Assembly (NCBI GenBank): GCA_036554285.1
Contig: DATBNO010000097.1
Span: 14,823-78,822 of the forward strand
Source: JADGGM01 sp025449955
GTDB lineage: Bacteria; Gemmatimonadota; Gemmatimonadetes; Gemmatimonadales; Gemmatimonadaceae
DNA: 64,000 nucleotides
Direction of reading: 5' to 3'
Below the pieces are notes generated by a model. That model worked only from the letters and a program-made list of their open reading frames with translations. It searched no databases and was not told the DNA's origin. Position 1 is the stretch's first letter; every line of letters starts with the position of its first letter. This document shows, piece after piece, positions 44,751 through 52,818 of the stretch. The translations under genes were made by a program, and so were the position numbers.

Positions 44751-45977
44751 ATGACTGGTTTTCACCGCGCGCGCCGAACCGTTTACGCCGCGCTGACTCC
44801 GGTGTTCGTCCTCGGCCTCGCAGCGTGCGCCGGATTCCCAGACACGATCTTCGGCGCCCACTCCGAGATCGGACGCACCGAGGACCGCCTCACGTACCTG
44901 CTGCTCATTCTGGGCGGACTGGTCTTCGTCCTCGTCGAGGGCGCGCTCATTTGGGCACTCATCAAGTTTCGCAGCAAGCCCAACGCAACGACCCCCAAGC
45001 AAACGCACGGCAATACGACGCTCGAGATCACCTGGACGCTCATTCCAGCGGTGATCCTCGCGGTCATCGCCGTGCCGAGCGTCCGCACGATCTTCGAGAC
45101 GCAAGCGGCGGCCGCTGCAGGGTCGCTGCAGGTCGACGTGATCGGCCACCAATGGTGGTGGGAGTTCCGCTACCCGCAGTACAAGATCACAACGGCGAAC
45201 GAGCTCTATTTGCCGGTAGGTCGTACCGCGAGCTTCACGCTGCGCACCGACGACGTGATCCATTCCTTTTGGATTCCTCAGTTGGCCGGCAAGCGCGACG
45301 TGGTGCACAAAGAGCGGCCCAACTACTTGTGGTTCACGCCCGACTCCGCGGGCGCATGGAACGGCTTCTGCGCCGAGTACTGCGGCACGTCGCACTCGAA
45401 CATGCGCTTCCGCGTGTTCACGGTGAGCCCCGAGCAATTCGCGGCGTGGGTCAAGCATCAGCAGACCGGCCCGGCGTTCCCGGCGACGGCCGCGACACCG
45501 CAGCCCGACACCAGCAAGAAAGGCGCGACTCCGGCGCCCTCGCCCGCGGCAACCGCGACGCTCGCGAGCGACACGAACACGGCAACGTATCCCCGCGATC
45601 AACTGCCCACGTGGACCGTCCCGGCCACGCCGCTTCCGGCCGATGAGCACTTCGATGAGAGCACCATCGCCAAGGCCGATCCGGCCCGCGGCGCGCAGAT
45701 CTTCAAGACGGCGGCGTGCATCGGCTGCCACACGATTCAGGGCGTGTCGCCCGGTATCATCGGGCCTAACCTGACGCACGTCGGCAGCCGCACCACCATC
45801 GGCGCCGGGCTGTACCCCAACGACATGAAGCACCTGACCATGTGGATCAAAGACGCGCGGCTCATGAAGCCCGGCAGCATCATGCCGCCAATGGGCAAGG
45901 GCCTGCCCGAAGCCATGGGCGCCTTCGACGATCAACAGATCGCCGATCTGGCCGCGTATCTCTCGTCCTTGAAGTAA
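44751..45977 (+). CDS. ctaC: Cytochrome c oxidase subunit II with fused cytochrome c (caa3 type)
   Basis: About 408 residues from the ATG at 44751 (lipobox LAAC, Cys26); longer starts at 44688 or a GTG at 44664 are possible. Two membrane helices (about 50-70 and 85-110), the CuA site (GHQWWWEFRYPQY, DDVIHSFWIPQLAGKRD, CAEYCGTSHSNM) and a C-terminal cytochrome c (CIGCHTIQGVSPG, Met ligand in IMPPMGKGLPEA). A Pro/Ala-rich linker (about 250-300) joins them. First gene of the oxidase operon. Confidence 0.95.
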   Translation: MTGFHRARRTVYAALTPVFVLGLAACAGFPDTIFGAHSEIGRTEDRLTYLLLILGGLVFVLVEGALIWALIKFRSKPNATTPKQTHGNTTLEITWTLIPAVILAVIAVPSVRTIFETQAAAAAGSLQVDVIGHQWWWEFRYPQYKITTANELYLPVGRTASFTLRTDDVIHSFWIPQLAGKRDVVHKERPNYLWFTPDSAGAWNGFCAEYCGTSHSNMRFRVFTVSPEQFAAWVKHQQTGPAFPATAATPQPDTSKKGATPAPSPAATATLASDTNTATYPRDQLPTWTVPATPLPADEHFDESTIAKADPARGAQIFKTAACIGCHTIQGVSPGIIGPNLTHVGSRTTIGAGLYPNDMKHLTMWIKDARLMKPGSIMPPMGKGLPEAMGAFDDQQIADLAAYLSSLK

Positions 45978-45989
45978 CGGAGACCCGGA

Positions 45990-47861
45990 ATGGCAACCAC
46001 AGTCGCGGCGCCGTCTGTCACGGGCAAAGCGCACAAATACGAAAGCGGCATTTGGAGCTGGCTCGCCACCACCGACCACAAACGCATCGGCCAGTTGTAC
46101 ATGTACACGGCCATCGCGTGGTTCGTGATCGGCGGTATCGAAGCCCTCTTCATCCGCTCGCAGCTCTACGGGCCTAACGGACGCCTCGTCTCCGCCGACA
46201 CGTACAACCAGCTCTTCACGATGCACGGCACCACCATGATCTTCATGGCGATCATGCCGTTGTCGGCCGCGTTCTTCAATCTGCTCATTCCACTCCAGAT
46301 CGGCGCGCGCGACGTCGCATTCCCGCGCTTGAACGCCTTCAGCTATTGGGTGTTCCTCGCCGGCAGCGTGTTCATGAACGTGTCGTGGCTCATCCACGCC
46401 GCGCCGGATGGCGGATGGTTTGCGTACGCCCCGCTCAACACGCGCCAGTTCAATCCCGGCGTCAACATGGACTTCTGGGTGATCGGCTTACAGATCCTCG
46501 GACTGTCCTCGCTCGCCGCCGGATTCAACTTCGTCACCACGATCATCAACATGCGCGCGCCGGGCATGCACTTCATGCGCATGCCGGTGTTCACGTGGGC
46601 CGCGTTCGTCACGCAGTTCCTGATCATTCTCGCCTTCCCGATCATCACGGTCGCGGTCACGTTCCTGCTGTTCGACCGCTTCTTCGGCACCAACTTCTAC
46701 GAGATTGCCGCCGGAGCGGATCCACTCCTCTGGCAACATCTCTTCTGGTTGTTCGGACACCCCGAGGTGTACATCCTCATCTTGCCGGCGTTCGGCTTGG
46801 TGTCCGAAGTGCTGCCGACGTTCTCGCGCAAGCCACTGTTCGGATACCCGGTGATGGTGTACTCGCTCATCCTCATCGCCTTCCTCGGCTTCGGCGTGTG
46901 GGCGCACCACATGTTCGCCGTCGGCATGGGACCGGTAGCCGACTCGATCTTCAGCGTCACCACGATGCTCATCGCGATCCCCACGGGCGTGAAGATCTTC
47001 AATTGGTTAGGCACGATGTGGGGCGGCAACCTGAGCTTCAAGACGCCGATGCTGTTCGGCATTGGCTTGGTGGGTCTGTTCACCATCGGCGGCATTTCGG
47101 GCGTCATGCACTCGTCGCCGCCGTCGGACCTCATGCAAACGGACAGCTATTTCATCGTCGCCCACTTCCATTACGTGTTGTTTGGCGGCTCGATGATGGG
47201 ATTGTTCGCCGGCGTCTACTACTACTTCCCGAAGATGACCGGCCGCATGATGAGCGAGCCGCTCGGCAAGTGGCACTTCTGGCTGACGTTCATCGGAATG
47301 AACCTCGCGTTCTTCCCCATGCATTTCGCGGGGTTGAATGGCATGCCGCGCCGCATCTGGTCGTACGATGCGAACCAGGGTTGGGACTTTGACAACCACT
47401 TGTCGACGTACGGCGCGTTCATCATCGCCTTCGCCACCGCGATCTTCCTGTACAACTTCCTCCGCAGCCGCGGTCATGGCGCGCTGGCCGGCAACAATCC
47501 GTGGGACGCGCCGACCATTGAATGGTCGATGCCGTCGCCACCGCCCGACTACAACTACGCCAAGATTCCGACGGTGACGTCGCGGTATCCAATGTGGCCG
47601 CAGCAGGGTCCGACGCCGTTGTCGCCGCCCGTGCCCACGGCCGGCGGCGACCAGCCGCTGCCCACGTACCAGACGGCCGAGCAGTTAGGCATTCACATGC
47701 CGACACCGACGATCAAGCCGCTCCTCGCCACGATGGGATTGACGCTGGCGTTCGTCGGACTCATCTGGCACCGCCAGATCCCGATCATTCTGCTGGGCGG
47801 TGCCATCTTCATCGTGTCGCTGTACGCGTGGGTGCTCACACCACTCGAGCCCGAGCATTGA
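45990..47861 (+). CDS. ctaD: Cytochrome c oxidase subunit I
   Basis: A 623-residue haem-copper oxidase catalytic subunit with about 12 membrane helices. Ligand motifs: TDHKRIGQLYMY, FTMHGTTMIFMAIMP (His of haem a), WLFGHPEVYILILPAFGLVS (CuB His-Tyr), GVWAHHMFAVG (CuB His pair) and DSYFIVAHFHYVLFGGS (haem a3/a His). The C-terminal extension (about 520-623) adds Pro-rich loops and a last helix. Reduces O2 and pumps protons. Same operon as subunits II, III and IV. Confidence 0.97.
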   Translation: MATTVAAPSVTGKAHKYESGIWSWLATTDHKRIGQLYMYTAIAWFVIGGIEALFIRSQLYGPNGRLVSADTYNQLFTMHGTTMIFMAIMPLSAAFFNLLIPLQIGARDVAFPRLNAFSYWVFLAGSVFMNVSWLIHAAPDGGWFAYAPLNTRQFNPGVNMDFWVIGLQILGLSSLAAGFNFVTTIINMRAPGMHFMRMPVFTWAAFVTQFLIILAFPIITVAVTFLLFDRFFGTNFYEIAAGADPLLWQHLFWLFGHPEVYILILPAFGLVSEVLPTFSRKPLFGYPVMVYSLILIAFLGFGVWAHHMFAVGMGPVADSIFSVTTMLIAIPTGVKIFNWLGTMWGGNLSFKTPMLFGIGLVGLFTIGGISGVMHSSPPSDLMQTDSYFIVAHFHYVLFGGSMMGLFAGVYYYFPKMTGRMMSEPLGKWHFWLTFIGMNLAFFPMHFAGLNGMPRRIWSYDANQGWDFDNHLSTYGAFIIAFATAIFLYNFLRSRGHGALAGNNPWDAPTIEWSMPSPPPDYNYAKIPTVTSRYPMWPQQGPTPLSPPVPTAGGDQPLPTYQTAEQLGIHMPTPTIKPLLATMGLTLAFVGLIWHRQIPIILLGGAIFIVSLYAWVLTPLEPEH

Positions 47862-47932
47862 TGCCAACGACGCACGCGCACGTATCCGCGCGCGTCGCGA
47901 GCAACTGACCGCTATCGTTCCGGAGAACCACC

Positions 47933-48571
47933 TTGGCCACAGCCGTCGCCGAACATCACGCCGAGCACCACTACACCAGTACCGGTCTTCCGCACACGAA
48001 GATCGCGATCTGGGCGTTCATTGGCTCGGAGTGCTTCTTCTTCGCGTCGCTCATCTCGACGTATTTGATCTACAAAGGCCGGTCGGTCGTCGGGCCGTTC
48101 CCTCACACGCCGTGGACCGATCCGAGCACGGGTCACGTCTACCATCCGATCCTCAACATCCCGGTCACGTCGACCTCGACGTTCGTGCTGCTGATGTCGT
48201 CGCTCGCGATGGTGCTGGCACACGCGGCCGTCGAGCGCAGCGACCACAAATGGTCGCGGATCTGGTTGCTCACCACGGCAGCGTTAGGCGCGACGTTCCT
48301 CGGCTTCCAGGCGTTCGAGTTCACCTCGTTCGTGCACGAGGGGCTCAAGATCACGACCAACCTGTTCGGCTCGACGTTCTTCATCACCACGGGATTCCAC
48401 GGCGCACACGTGACGGCCGGGGTGCTGTGGCTCATCACGATGTACTTCATCGACAAGAAGCGCGGCCTGGGTCCGCGCGACGCGGTGAACGTCGACGTGA
48501 TGGCGCTCTATTGGCACTTCGTCGATGTCGTGTGGGTCGCGATCTTCACCTTCTTGTACCTGCTCCAGTAG
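47933..48571 (+). CDS. ctaE: Cytochrome c oxidase subunit III
   Basis: A 212-residue protein with about five membrane helices. TTG start at 47933 with GGAG 8 bases upstream. Family features: KIAIWAFIGSECFFFASLIS, ATFLGFQAFEFTSFVHEGLK, FFITTGFHGAHVTAGVLWLI and ALYWHFVDVVWVAIFTFLYL. The His-rich N-terminal tail (AEHHAEHHYTS) is unusual but common in such operons. Structural subunit that stabilises the oxidase. Confidence 0.95.
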   Translation: MATAVAEHHAEHHYTSTGLPHTKIAIWAFIGSECFFFASLISTYLIYKGRSVVGPFPHTPWTDPSTGHVYHPILNIPVTSTSTFVLLMSSLAMVLAHAAVERSDHKWSRIWLLTTAALGATFLGFQAFEFTSFVHEGLKITTNLFGSTFFITTGFHGAHVTAGVLWLITMYFIDKKRGLGPRDAVNVDVMALYWHFVDVVWVAIFTFLYLLQ

Positions 48572-48581
48572 CGAGGCCTCG

Positions 48582-48941
48582 ATGACCGCCGATCATTCGC
48601 ACGCTCCAGCGTCGGACGCTCACGAGCCGCACGCGCCGCCGCACCAGGAAGTGCACTTCCCCACGTGGAAGACGTACAGATGGGTCGCACTCATTCTGTT
48701 CGTGCTCACGGTGGCCGAGGTGTGGATCTACTACACGCCGATGAAGGGCACGCGGTTGTTCGCGCCCGCGCTGATCACGCTCTCGGTGATCAAGTTCACG
48801 ATCGTCGTGATGTTCTACATGCACCTCAAATACGATGCAAAGATCTTCCGCGGACTGTTCCTCGGTCCGCTGTCGATCGCGATCATCGTCATCATTTCTC
48901 TTCTCTTCCTCTTCGGCCACCTGTCGCTGCACGCGACCTGA
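48582..48941 (+). CDS. ctaF: Cytochrome c oxidase subunit IV (prokaryotic type)
   Basis: A 119-residue membrane protein from the ATG at 48582: a His-rich head (DHSHAPASDAHEPHAPPHQE) and three helices (YRWVALILFVLTVAEVWIYY; LFAPALITLSVIKFTIVVMF; LFLGPLSIAIIVIISLLFLF), with the YMHLKYDAKIFR loop typical of COX4_pro/CtaF. It ends in GHLSLHAT. Small assembly subunit; sits 10 bases after ctaE. Confidence 0.9.
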   Translation: MTADHSHAPASDAHEPHAPPHQEVHFPTWKTYRWVALILFVLTVAEVWIYYTPMKGTRLFAPALITLSVIKFTIVVMFYMHLKYDAKIFRGLFLGPLSIAIIVIISLLFLFGHLSLHAT

Positions 48942-48969
48942 TGCGCCGGTAGGACACAGGCTCACGACG

Positions 48970-49833
48970 ATGGCCACCTGGCTGCACCCTGCCACGACGT
49001 TCACCTGGACGTCGTTCAGCGTGCACCCGAGCACCGTCATCGGCATCGCCGCGTTAGGCGGGCTGTACGCGTGGCGCGCCCGCGCCGGTGAAGTGGATCC
49101 CGTGCCGCAGGACGGCCGGACCCCGGCACGCGCAGCCGATCCGTCGCGCCGCCCAACGAGTGGTCAGACGCTGGCCTTCGTATTGGGACTCGCGACGCTG
49201 TTCTTCTCGCTGAACGGACCGCTCCACGACTTGAGCGACGACTACCTGTTCAGCGCGCACATGGTGCAGCATCTGGTGCTCACCATGGTCGTGACGCCGC
49301 TGCTCTTAGCCGGCACGCCGGGATGGATGCTCAGGCCCGCGCTCCGCAGCCGCATCGTCGCCGCGATCGCGCGCCGCATCACCACCGGACCGGCGGCCTT
49401 CGCAATTTTCAACGTCACGATCGTCGTCTGGCATCTGCCGCCGCTCTACAACTACGCGCTCGAGAACCATCCCTTTCACATCGTGATGCACCTCTGCTTT
49501 CTCGTCGCGTCCACCATCATGTGGTGGCCGGTGATGAGCACGATGCCCGAGCTGCCGCGGCTCTCGTATCCCAAGCAGATGCTGTACCTGTTCTTGATGT
49601 CGCTGCCGATGACCGCAGTCGCGATGGTCATCACGTACTCGAGCACGCTGCTCTTCCCGCTCTACGCCGGCGCACCGCGCGTGTGGCCGCTGTCGCCGCT
49701 CCAGGATCAGCAGTTAGGCGGTCTCATCATGTGGATCCCGGGCGGATTCGTGTTCATCGCCGTGCTGTCGGTCGCTTTCTTCCGCTGGGTGCGGGAGTTC
49801 GAGCATCAAGAGCAGGACGCGGTGACGGTGTAA
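48970..49833 (+). CDS. ctaG: Cytochrome c oxidase assembly protein CtaG (caa3 type)
   Basis: A 287-residue protein with about seven membrane helices. The Caa3_CtaG pattern is clear: FFSLNGPLHDLSDDYLFSAH, MVQHLVLTMVVTPLLLAGTP, NVTIVVWHLPPLYNYALENH, WWPVMSTMPELPRLSYPKQM and LGGLIMWIPGGFVFI. It is needed to assemble the CuA/CuB oxidase. Conserved His in AHMVQH may bind copper. Last gene of the oxidase run; hairpin follows. Confidence 0.92.
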   Translation: MATWLHPATTFTWTSFSVHPSTVIGIAALGGLYAWRARAGEVDPVPQDGRTPARAADPSRRPTSGQTLAFVLGLATLFFSLNGPLHDLSDDYLFSAHMVQHLVLTMVVTPLLLAGTPGWMLRPALRSRIVAAIARRITTGPAAFAIFNVTIVVWHLPPLYNYALENHPFHIVMHLCFLVASTIMWWPVMSTMPELPRLSYPKQMLYLFLMSLPMTAVAMVITYSSTLLFPLYAGAPRVWPLSPLQDQQLGGLIMWIPGGFVFIAVLSVAFFRWVREFEHQEQDAVTV

Positions 49834-49840
49834 CAGGGAA

Positions 49841-49860
49841 ACGCGCGCTGGCGCGCGCGT
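49841..49860. terminator. Palindromic stem-loop between ctaG and a convergent membrane gene
   Basis: ACGCGCGC (49841-49848) pairs with GCGCGCGT (49853-49860), 4-base loop TGGC, flanked by GGGAA and CCCC. The core (CGCGCGCTGGCGCGCGC) recurs near 56.84 and 57.68 kb, so it belongs to a palindromic repeat family placed at gene ends. Confidence 0.5.
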
Positions 49861-49871
49861 CCCCGGCAGTC

Positions 49872-50363
49872 CTACTCTCCTTCCATGGCGTGCGCGAACT
49901 CCTGCCGTAAGGCGGGATGCGTCCGGTACAAATAGATGCCCATGAGCAGTGCCGCGAGCACGTTCCCGGCGGCAATCTGATACCACGCCAGCGCGCGCAT
50001 GTGCGTCTCCGCCAACGTCGCCGCCACGCCGTAGAAGCCGAGCTCGAAGATGATGAAGAGCAGCGTAAACGTGATCAGCACGGACGGCTCTTCCTCGGCG
50101 CGATGCACCACGCGCGACGCGATGAGCCCCGATCCGATGAACGCCGCATAGTGGAACACCGTGTAGATCGCGACGTGCAACACCGGGCTGTCCCCCGCCG
50201 TGTTGCCGAACACGCTGAACATCGCCGCGCCTAACAATTGAGGCGTGTAGAACACGCCGTGCCCGCTGACGACGTCGACCACGAGAAACCACACCGCAAC
50301 ACCGGTCGCCGCAATGACGCCCGCTATCACGCCTTCACGTACAATACTGTGCGCTGGTGGCAT
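49872..50363 (-). CDS. Small multi-pass membrane protein
   Basis: A 163-residue membrane protein from the ATG at 50363, chosen because GGAGG lies 5 bases upstream; a longer in-frame start at 50417 is possible. About four helices: VREGVIAGVIAATGVAVWFL, VAIYTVFHYAAFIGSGLIAS, LITFTLLFIIFELGFYGVAA, and WYQIAAGNVLAALLMGIYLY. The final KR-rich end (HPALRQEFAHAMEGE) is cytoplasmic. No family recognised; it is convergent with the oxidase operon, with a palindrome between. Confidence 0.7.
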   Translation of the reverse strand: MPPAHSIVREGVIAGVIAATGVAVWFLVVDVVSGHGVFYTPQLLGAAMFSVFGNTAGDSPVLHVAIYTVFHYAAFIGSGLIASRVVHRAEEEPSVLITFTLLFIIFELGFYGVAATLAETHMRALAWYQIAAGNVLAALLMGIYLYRTHPALRQEFAHAMEGE

Positions 50364-50863
50364 GCCAACCTCCGCGTGCGTGACGGACTCAGCTTCGCCA
50401 GAAAAATCCTCATCCAATGTGCGCCTCGATCAGGTCGCTGCCTAGGTGCCCGACGCACCCGGGCCGGATCTAAGCTGTTCGATCCCACTGGCGCCGTGCC
50501 GGTGAGCTCCTCTGTAAAAGGGCTTGAGGGATAACAAAAGTGATGCGAGAGATGACGACGATCGGTCGGTGCAGATCCAAAGTCACCGGCGCACGCATCT
50601 AGATGTTTTCACGCGCGTGCGCGGTCCGCTCACTGCCGCACCGCCCCCATCTCTCGAATCACTCTTGTTATCCCTTTCACCAACTACAGAGGCGCTCACC
50701 AGGCGAGTTTCTTCGACGGAGGATTCGAGGGATAACTGTAGTGATCCCTCTGACCGAATACAGCGGAGTGTAAGGCAACGAGAGTCACGGACTTGAGCCA
50801 ATTCCGCGAGAAGAGAACCCGGAACGGCCTCGACAAATGCCTGCGCCCGTGCAACTATCAGGC
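50364..50863. other. Gene-free region of about 500 bp with a threefold repeat
   Basis: No open frame here looks coding: a 90-codon frame at 50524-50796 crosses the repeats and has atypical residues. GC content is lower than the surroundings. The stretch holds three related repeat units (separate entry) and nothing else I can name. It lies upstream of a lipoprotein gene and of the divergent membrane gene, so it may be a control region or a small RNA locus. Confidence 0.6.
50510..50770. repeat. Three related 45-bp repeat units (one direct, two inverted)
   Basis: Unit 1 (+, 50510-50554) and unit 2 (-, 50648-50692) share CCTCTGTA, then after 9 or 10 bases a 28-base block starting AGGGATAACAA and ending CGAGAGATG, identical at 26 of 28 positions. 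Unit 3 (-, about 50724-50770) is a diverged copy: GCTGTA, AGGGATCAC and TTATCCCTCGA. Its core also forms a palindrome on the + strand, GAGGGAT (50727-50733) with ATCCCTC (50744-50750). They could be regulator sites, a folded RNA or a mobile-element remnant. Confidence 0.7.
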
Positions 50864-51397
50864 ATGACACGACATGCCTCAGTGCTTCGGGCGGTGGTCG
50901 TCATGCCGGCAACCGCTGTCCTCATCGCGCTCGGTGCCTGCGGAGGCGGCTCGGGCGGCGGAGCACAAGCCTCCGGCAACTGCGGCGCCCCAGACGGTCC
51001 CGAGATCACTAGCGCCCTCGATCAGTACCTCGCGGGCCTCGACCCGCAACCGCAACGATTCCTGTACTACGCCGTCGGCGACTCCGCGCTGCCCTACCCG
51101 GCCGTGACCGAGCTCCAAGCCAAAGGCCCGACGTACATCTGGCCGTCCGAACCCGCGCAACAAAAGAAGCAGTTGGAGAGTCTCAAGAGCAAAGGCGACG
51201 CGATCACCTTGCTCGTCCTCTGGACAGGGATGGACACCACGAAGACCAGCAGCTCCAGCGTCGGATTCGCGGGACGGTTCATGGACGCCGAAGACTCGGA
51301 CAAGCCCGTACCGGGCAAGAACATCGGGCTCCAATGCCGCGGGAATCAATGGCAGGTGACTCCCGCGCCTAACGCGAAGCCGTCGCCGAGCGCGTGA
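50864..51397 (+). CDS. Hypothetical lipoprotein
   Basis: A 177-residue exported protein from the ATG at 50864 (MTRHASVLRAVVVMPATAVL), with lipobox ALGAC (Cys26) followed by a Gly/Ser linker (GGGSGGGAQASG). The mature part has two possible structured stretches (ALDQYLAGLDPQPQRFLYYA; TYIWPSEPAQQKKQLESLKS) and a C-terminal Cys (LQCRGNQWQV). No family recognised. The stop overlaps the GTG start of the next gene (GTGA), so the two are coupled. Confidence 0.75.
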   Translation: MTRHASVLRAVVVMPATAVLIALGACGGGSGGGAQASGNCGAPDGPEITSALDQYLAGLDPQPQRFLYYAVGDSALPYPAVTELQAKGPTYIWPSEPAQQKKQLESLKSKGDAITLLVLWTGMDTTKTSSSSVGFAGRFMDAEDSDKPVPGKNIGLQCRGNQWQVTPAPNAKPSPSA

Positions 51398-52656
51398 CCG
51401 CGACGCTCCCGGGCGAAACGGCGCCGCCACGCGCCGCGGCCGATGCGGCCGCCCCCGCGACGCGCGCCCAACCGGCGCGCGAACGCCTCGTGTCACTCGA
51501 TGTCTTTCGCGGGCTCACGATCGCGGGCATGCTGCTCGTCAACAACCCGGGAACCTGGAGCGCCATCTATCCGCCGCTCGAGCACGCGGAATGGAACGGG
51601 TGGACGCCCACCGATCTCATCTTCCCGTTCTTCTTGTTCATCGTCGGCATCACCACGCACCTCTCGCTCACCGGCCGCCGCCGCCGCGGCGCCACCGACC
51701 GCGAGATCGTCACCCAGATCGTCAAGCGCGGATCGCTCATCGTCGCCGTCGGGCTGCTCCTAACGGGACTGCCGTATCACGAGTTCGTGGTGCACCTCCC
51801 GTTCGGCGCGCAGTTCGATTCGGTCACACCGCACCTCGGGTTAGGACACTGGCGCTTCACCGGCGTGCTCCAGCGGATCGGCGTCGCCTATCTGTTCGGC
51901 GCGCTGCTCACGCTGCGCACGTCGCTCAAGCAGCAAATCATCATCGTCGCCGCGCTGTTGTTAGGCTACTGGCTGGCGATGACGCTCATCCCGGTGCCCG
52001 GACAGGGCGAAATCGGCGCGCTTCTCTTGAACACAAAAGACGCGACGCTCGGCGCCTGGCTCGATCGCACCGTGTTCACGACGAATCACCTGTGGGTGGG
52101 TTCCCACACGTGGGATCCGGAAGGAATCCTCTCCACCGTTCCCGCCATCGGCACCTGCATCCTCGGCGTCATCGCCGGACGCTGGATCGCGAGCGACAAG
52201 CCGCTGCTCGAGCGGATCACCGCGCTGTTCGCGGTGGGCGCGATGCTCATGGTCGCCGGCCTCATGTGGAACTGGATCTTCCCGATCAACAAGAATCTGT
52301 GGACCAGCTCCTTCGTGCTCTTCACCGCCGGCATGGGCGCCGTCACCCTGGCTACCTGCATGTGGCTGATCGACGTGAAGCACGTCCGCTGGTGGACGTG
52401 GCCGTTCGTGATCTTCGGATTGAATCCGCTCGCCGCGTACGTCGCCGAAGGCCTGTTCTCGCGGCTCATTTACACCCTCGTCCGGGTACCATCGGGCGGG
52501 ACGATGATTCCGATCGAAACGTCGATGTACGAGCACTGGTTCGGGTCGTGGCTGCCGCCTCGCGACGCATCGTTGCTCTTCGCCATCTGCTACGTCTTGC
52601 TGTTCTTAGCACTCATGTGGGAGTTGTACCGGCGGCGCATCGTGATCAAGTTGTAG
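51394..52656 (+). CDS. Heparan-alpha-glucosaminide N-acetyltransferase-like membrane protein
   Basis: A 420-residue multi-pass protein of the COG4299/DUF5009 type: RLVSLDVFRGLTIAGMLLVN, NGWTPTDLIFPFFLFIVGIT, VLQRIGVAYLFGALLTLR, and about ten helices in all. It is an acyltransferase-fold relative of HGSNAT, which transfers acetyl groups across the membrane onto sugars; the conserved Asp of LDVFRG and WTPTD is present. The N-terminal cytoplasmic tail is Ala/Pro-rich. GTG start overlapping the lipoprotein stop. Substrate unknown; cell-wall or glycan modification is plausible. Confidence 0.85.
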   Translation: MTATLPGETAPPRAAADAAAPATRAQPARERLVSLDVFRGLTIAGMLLVNNPGTWSAIYPPLEHAEWNGWTPTDLIFPFFLFIVGITTHLSLTGRRRRGATDREIVTQIVKRGSLIVAVGLLLTGLPYHEFVVHLPFGAQFDSVTPHLGLGHWRFTGVLQRIGVAYLFGALLTLRTSLKQQIIIVAALLLGYWLAMTLIPVPGQGEIGALLLNTKDATLGAWLDRTVFTTNHLWVGSHTWDPEGILSTVPAIGTCILGVIAGRWIASDKPLLERITALFAVGAMLMVAGLMWNWIFPINKNLWTSSFVLFTAGMGAVTLATCMWLIDVKHVRWWTWPFVIFGLNPLAAYVAEGLFSRLIYTLVRVPSGGTMIPIETSMYEHWFGSWLPPRDASLLFAICYVLLFLALMWELYRRRIVIKL

Positions 52657-52818
52657 CCGTTGGATGCGTTGGGCGCGTGACGATGGGTCAGACTGCTCGT
52701 GAAGGAGTAGGTCCAACCGGAAGCCCACCTGCCCCGCTGGTTCCGTAGAAATACCGAAATCCCGATCGACTCATTGCCGCCGCGTTCGACGTCGCCGGCG
52801 CGGCGTCGTCATTGCCCT

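Noticed and set aside
50524..50796. A 90-codon open frame in the 50.4-50.86 kb gap
   Set aside because: It crosses two of the repeat units, has no ribosome-binding site and no recognisable motif.
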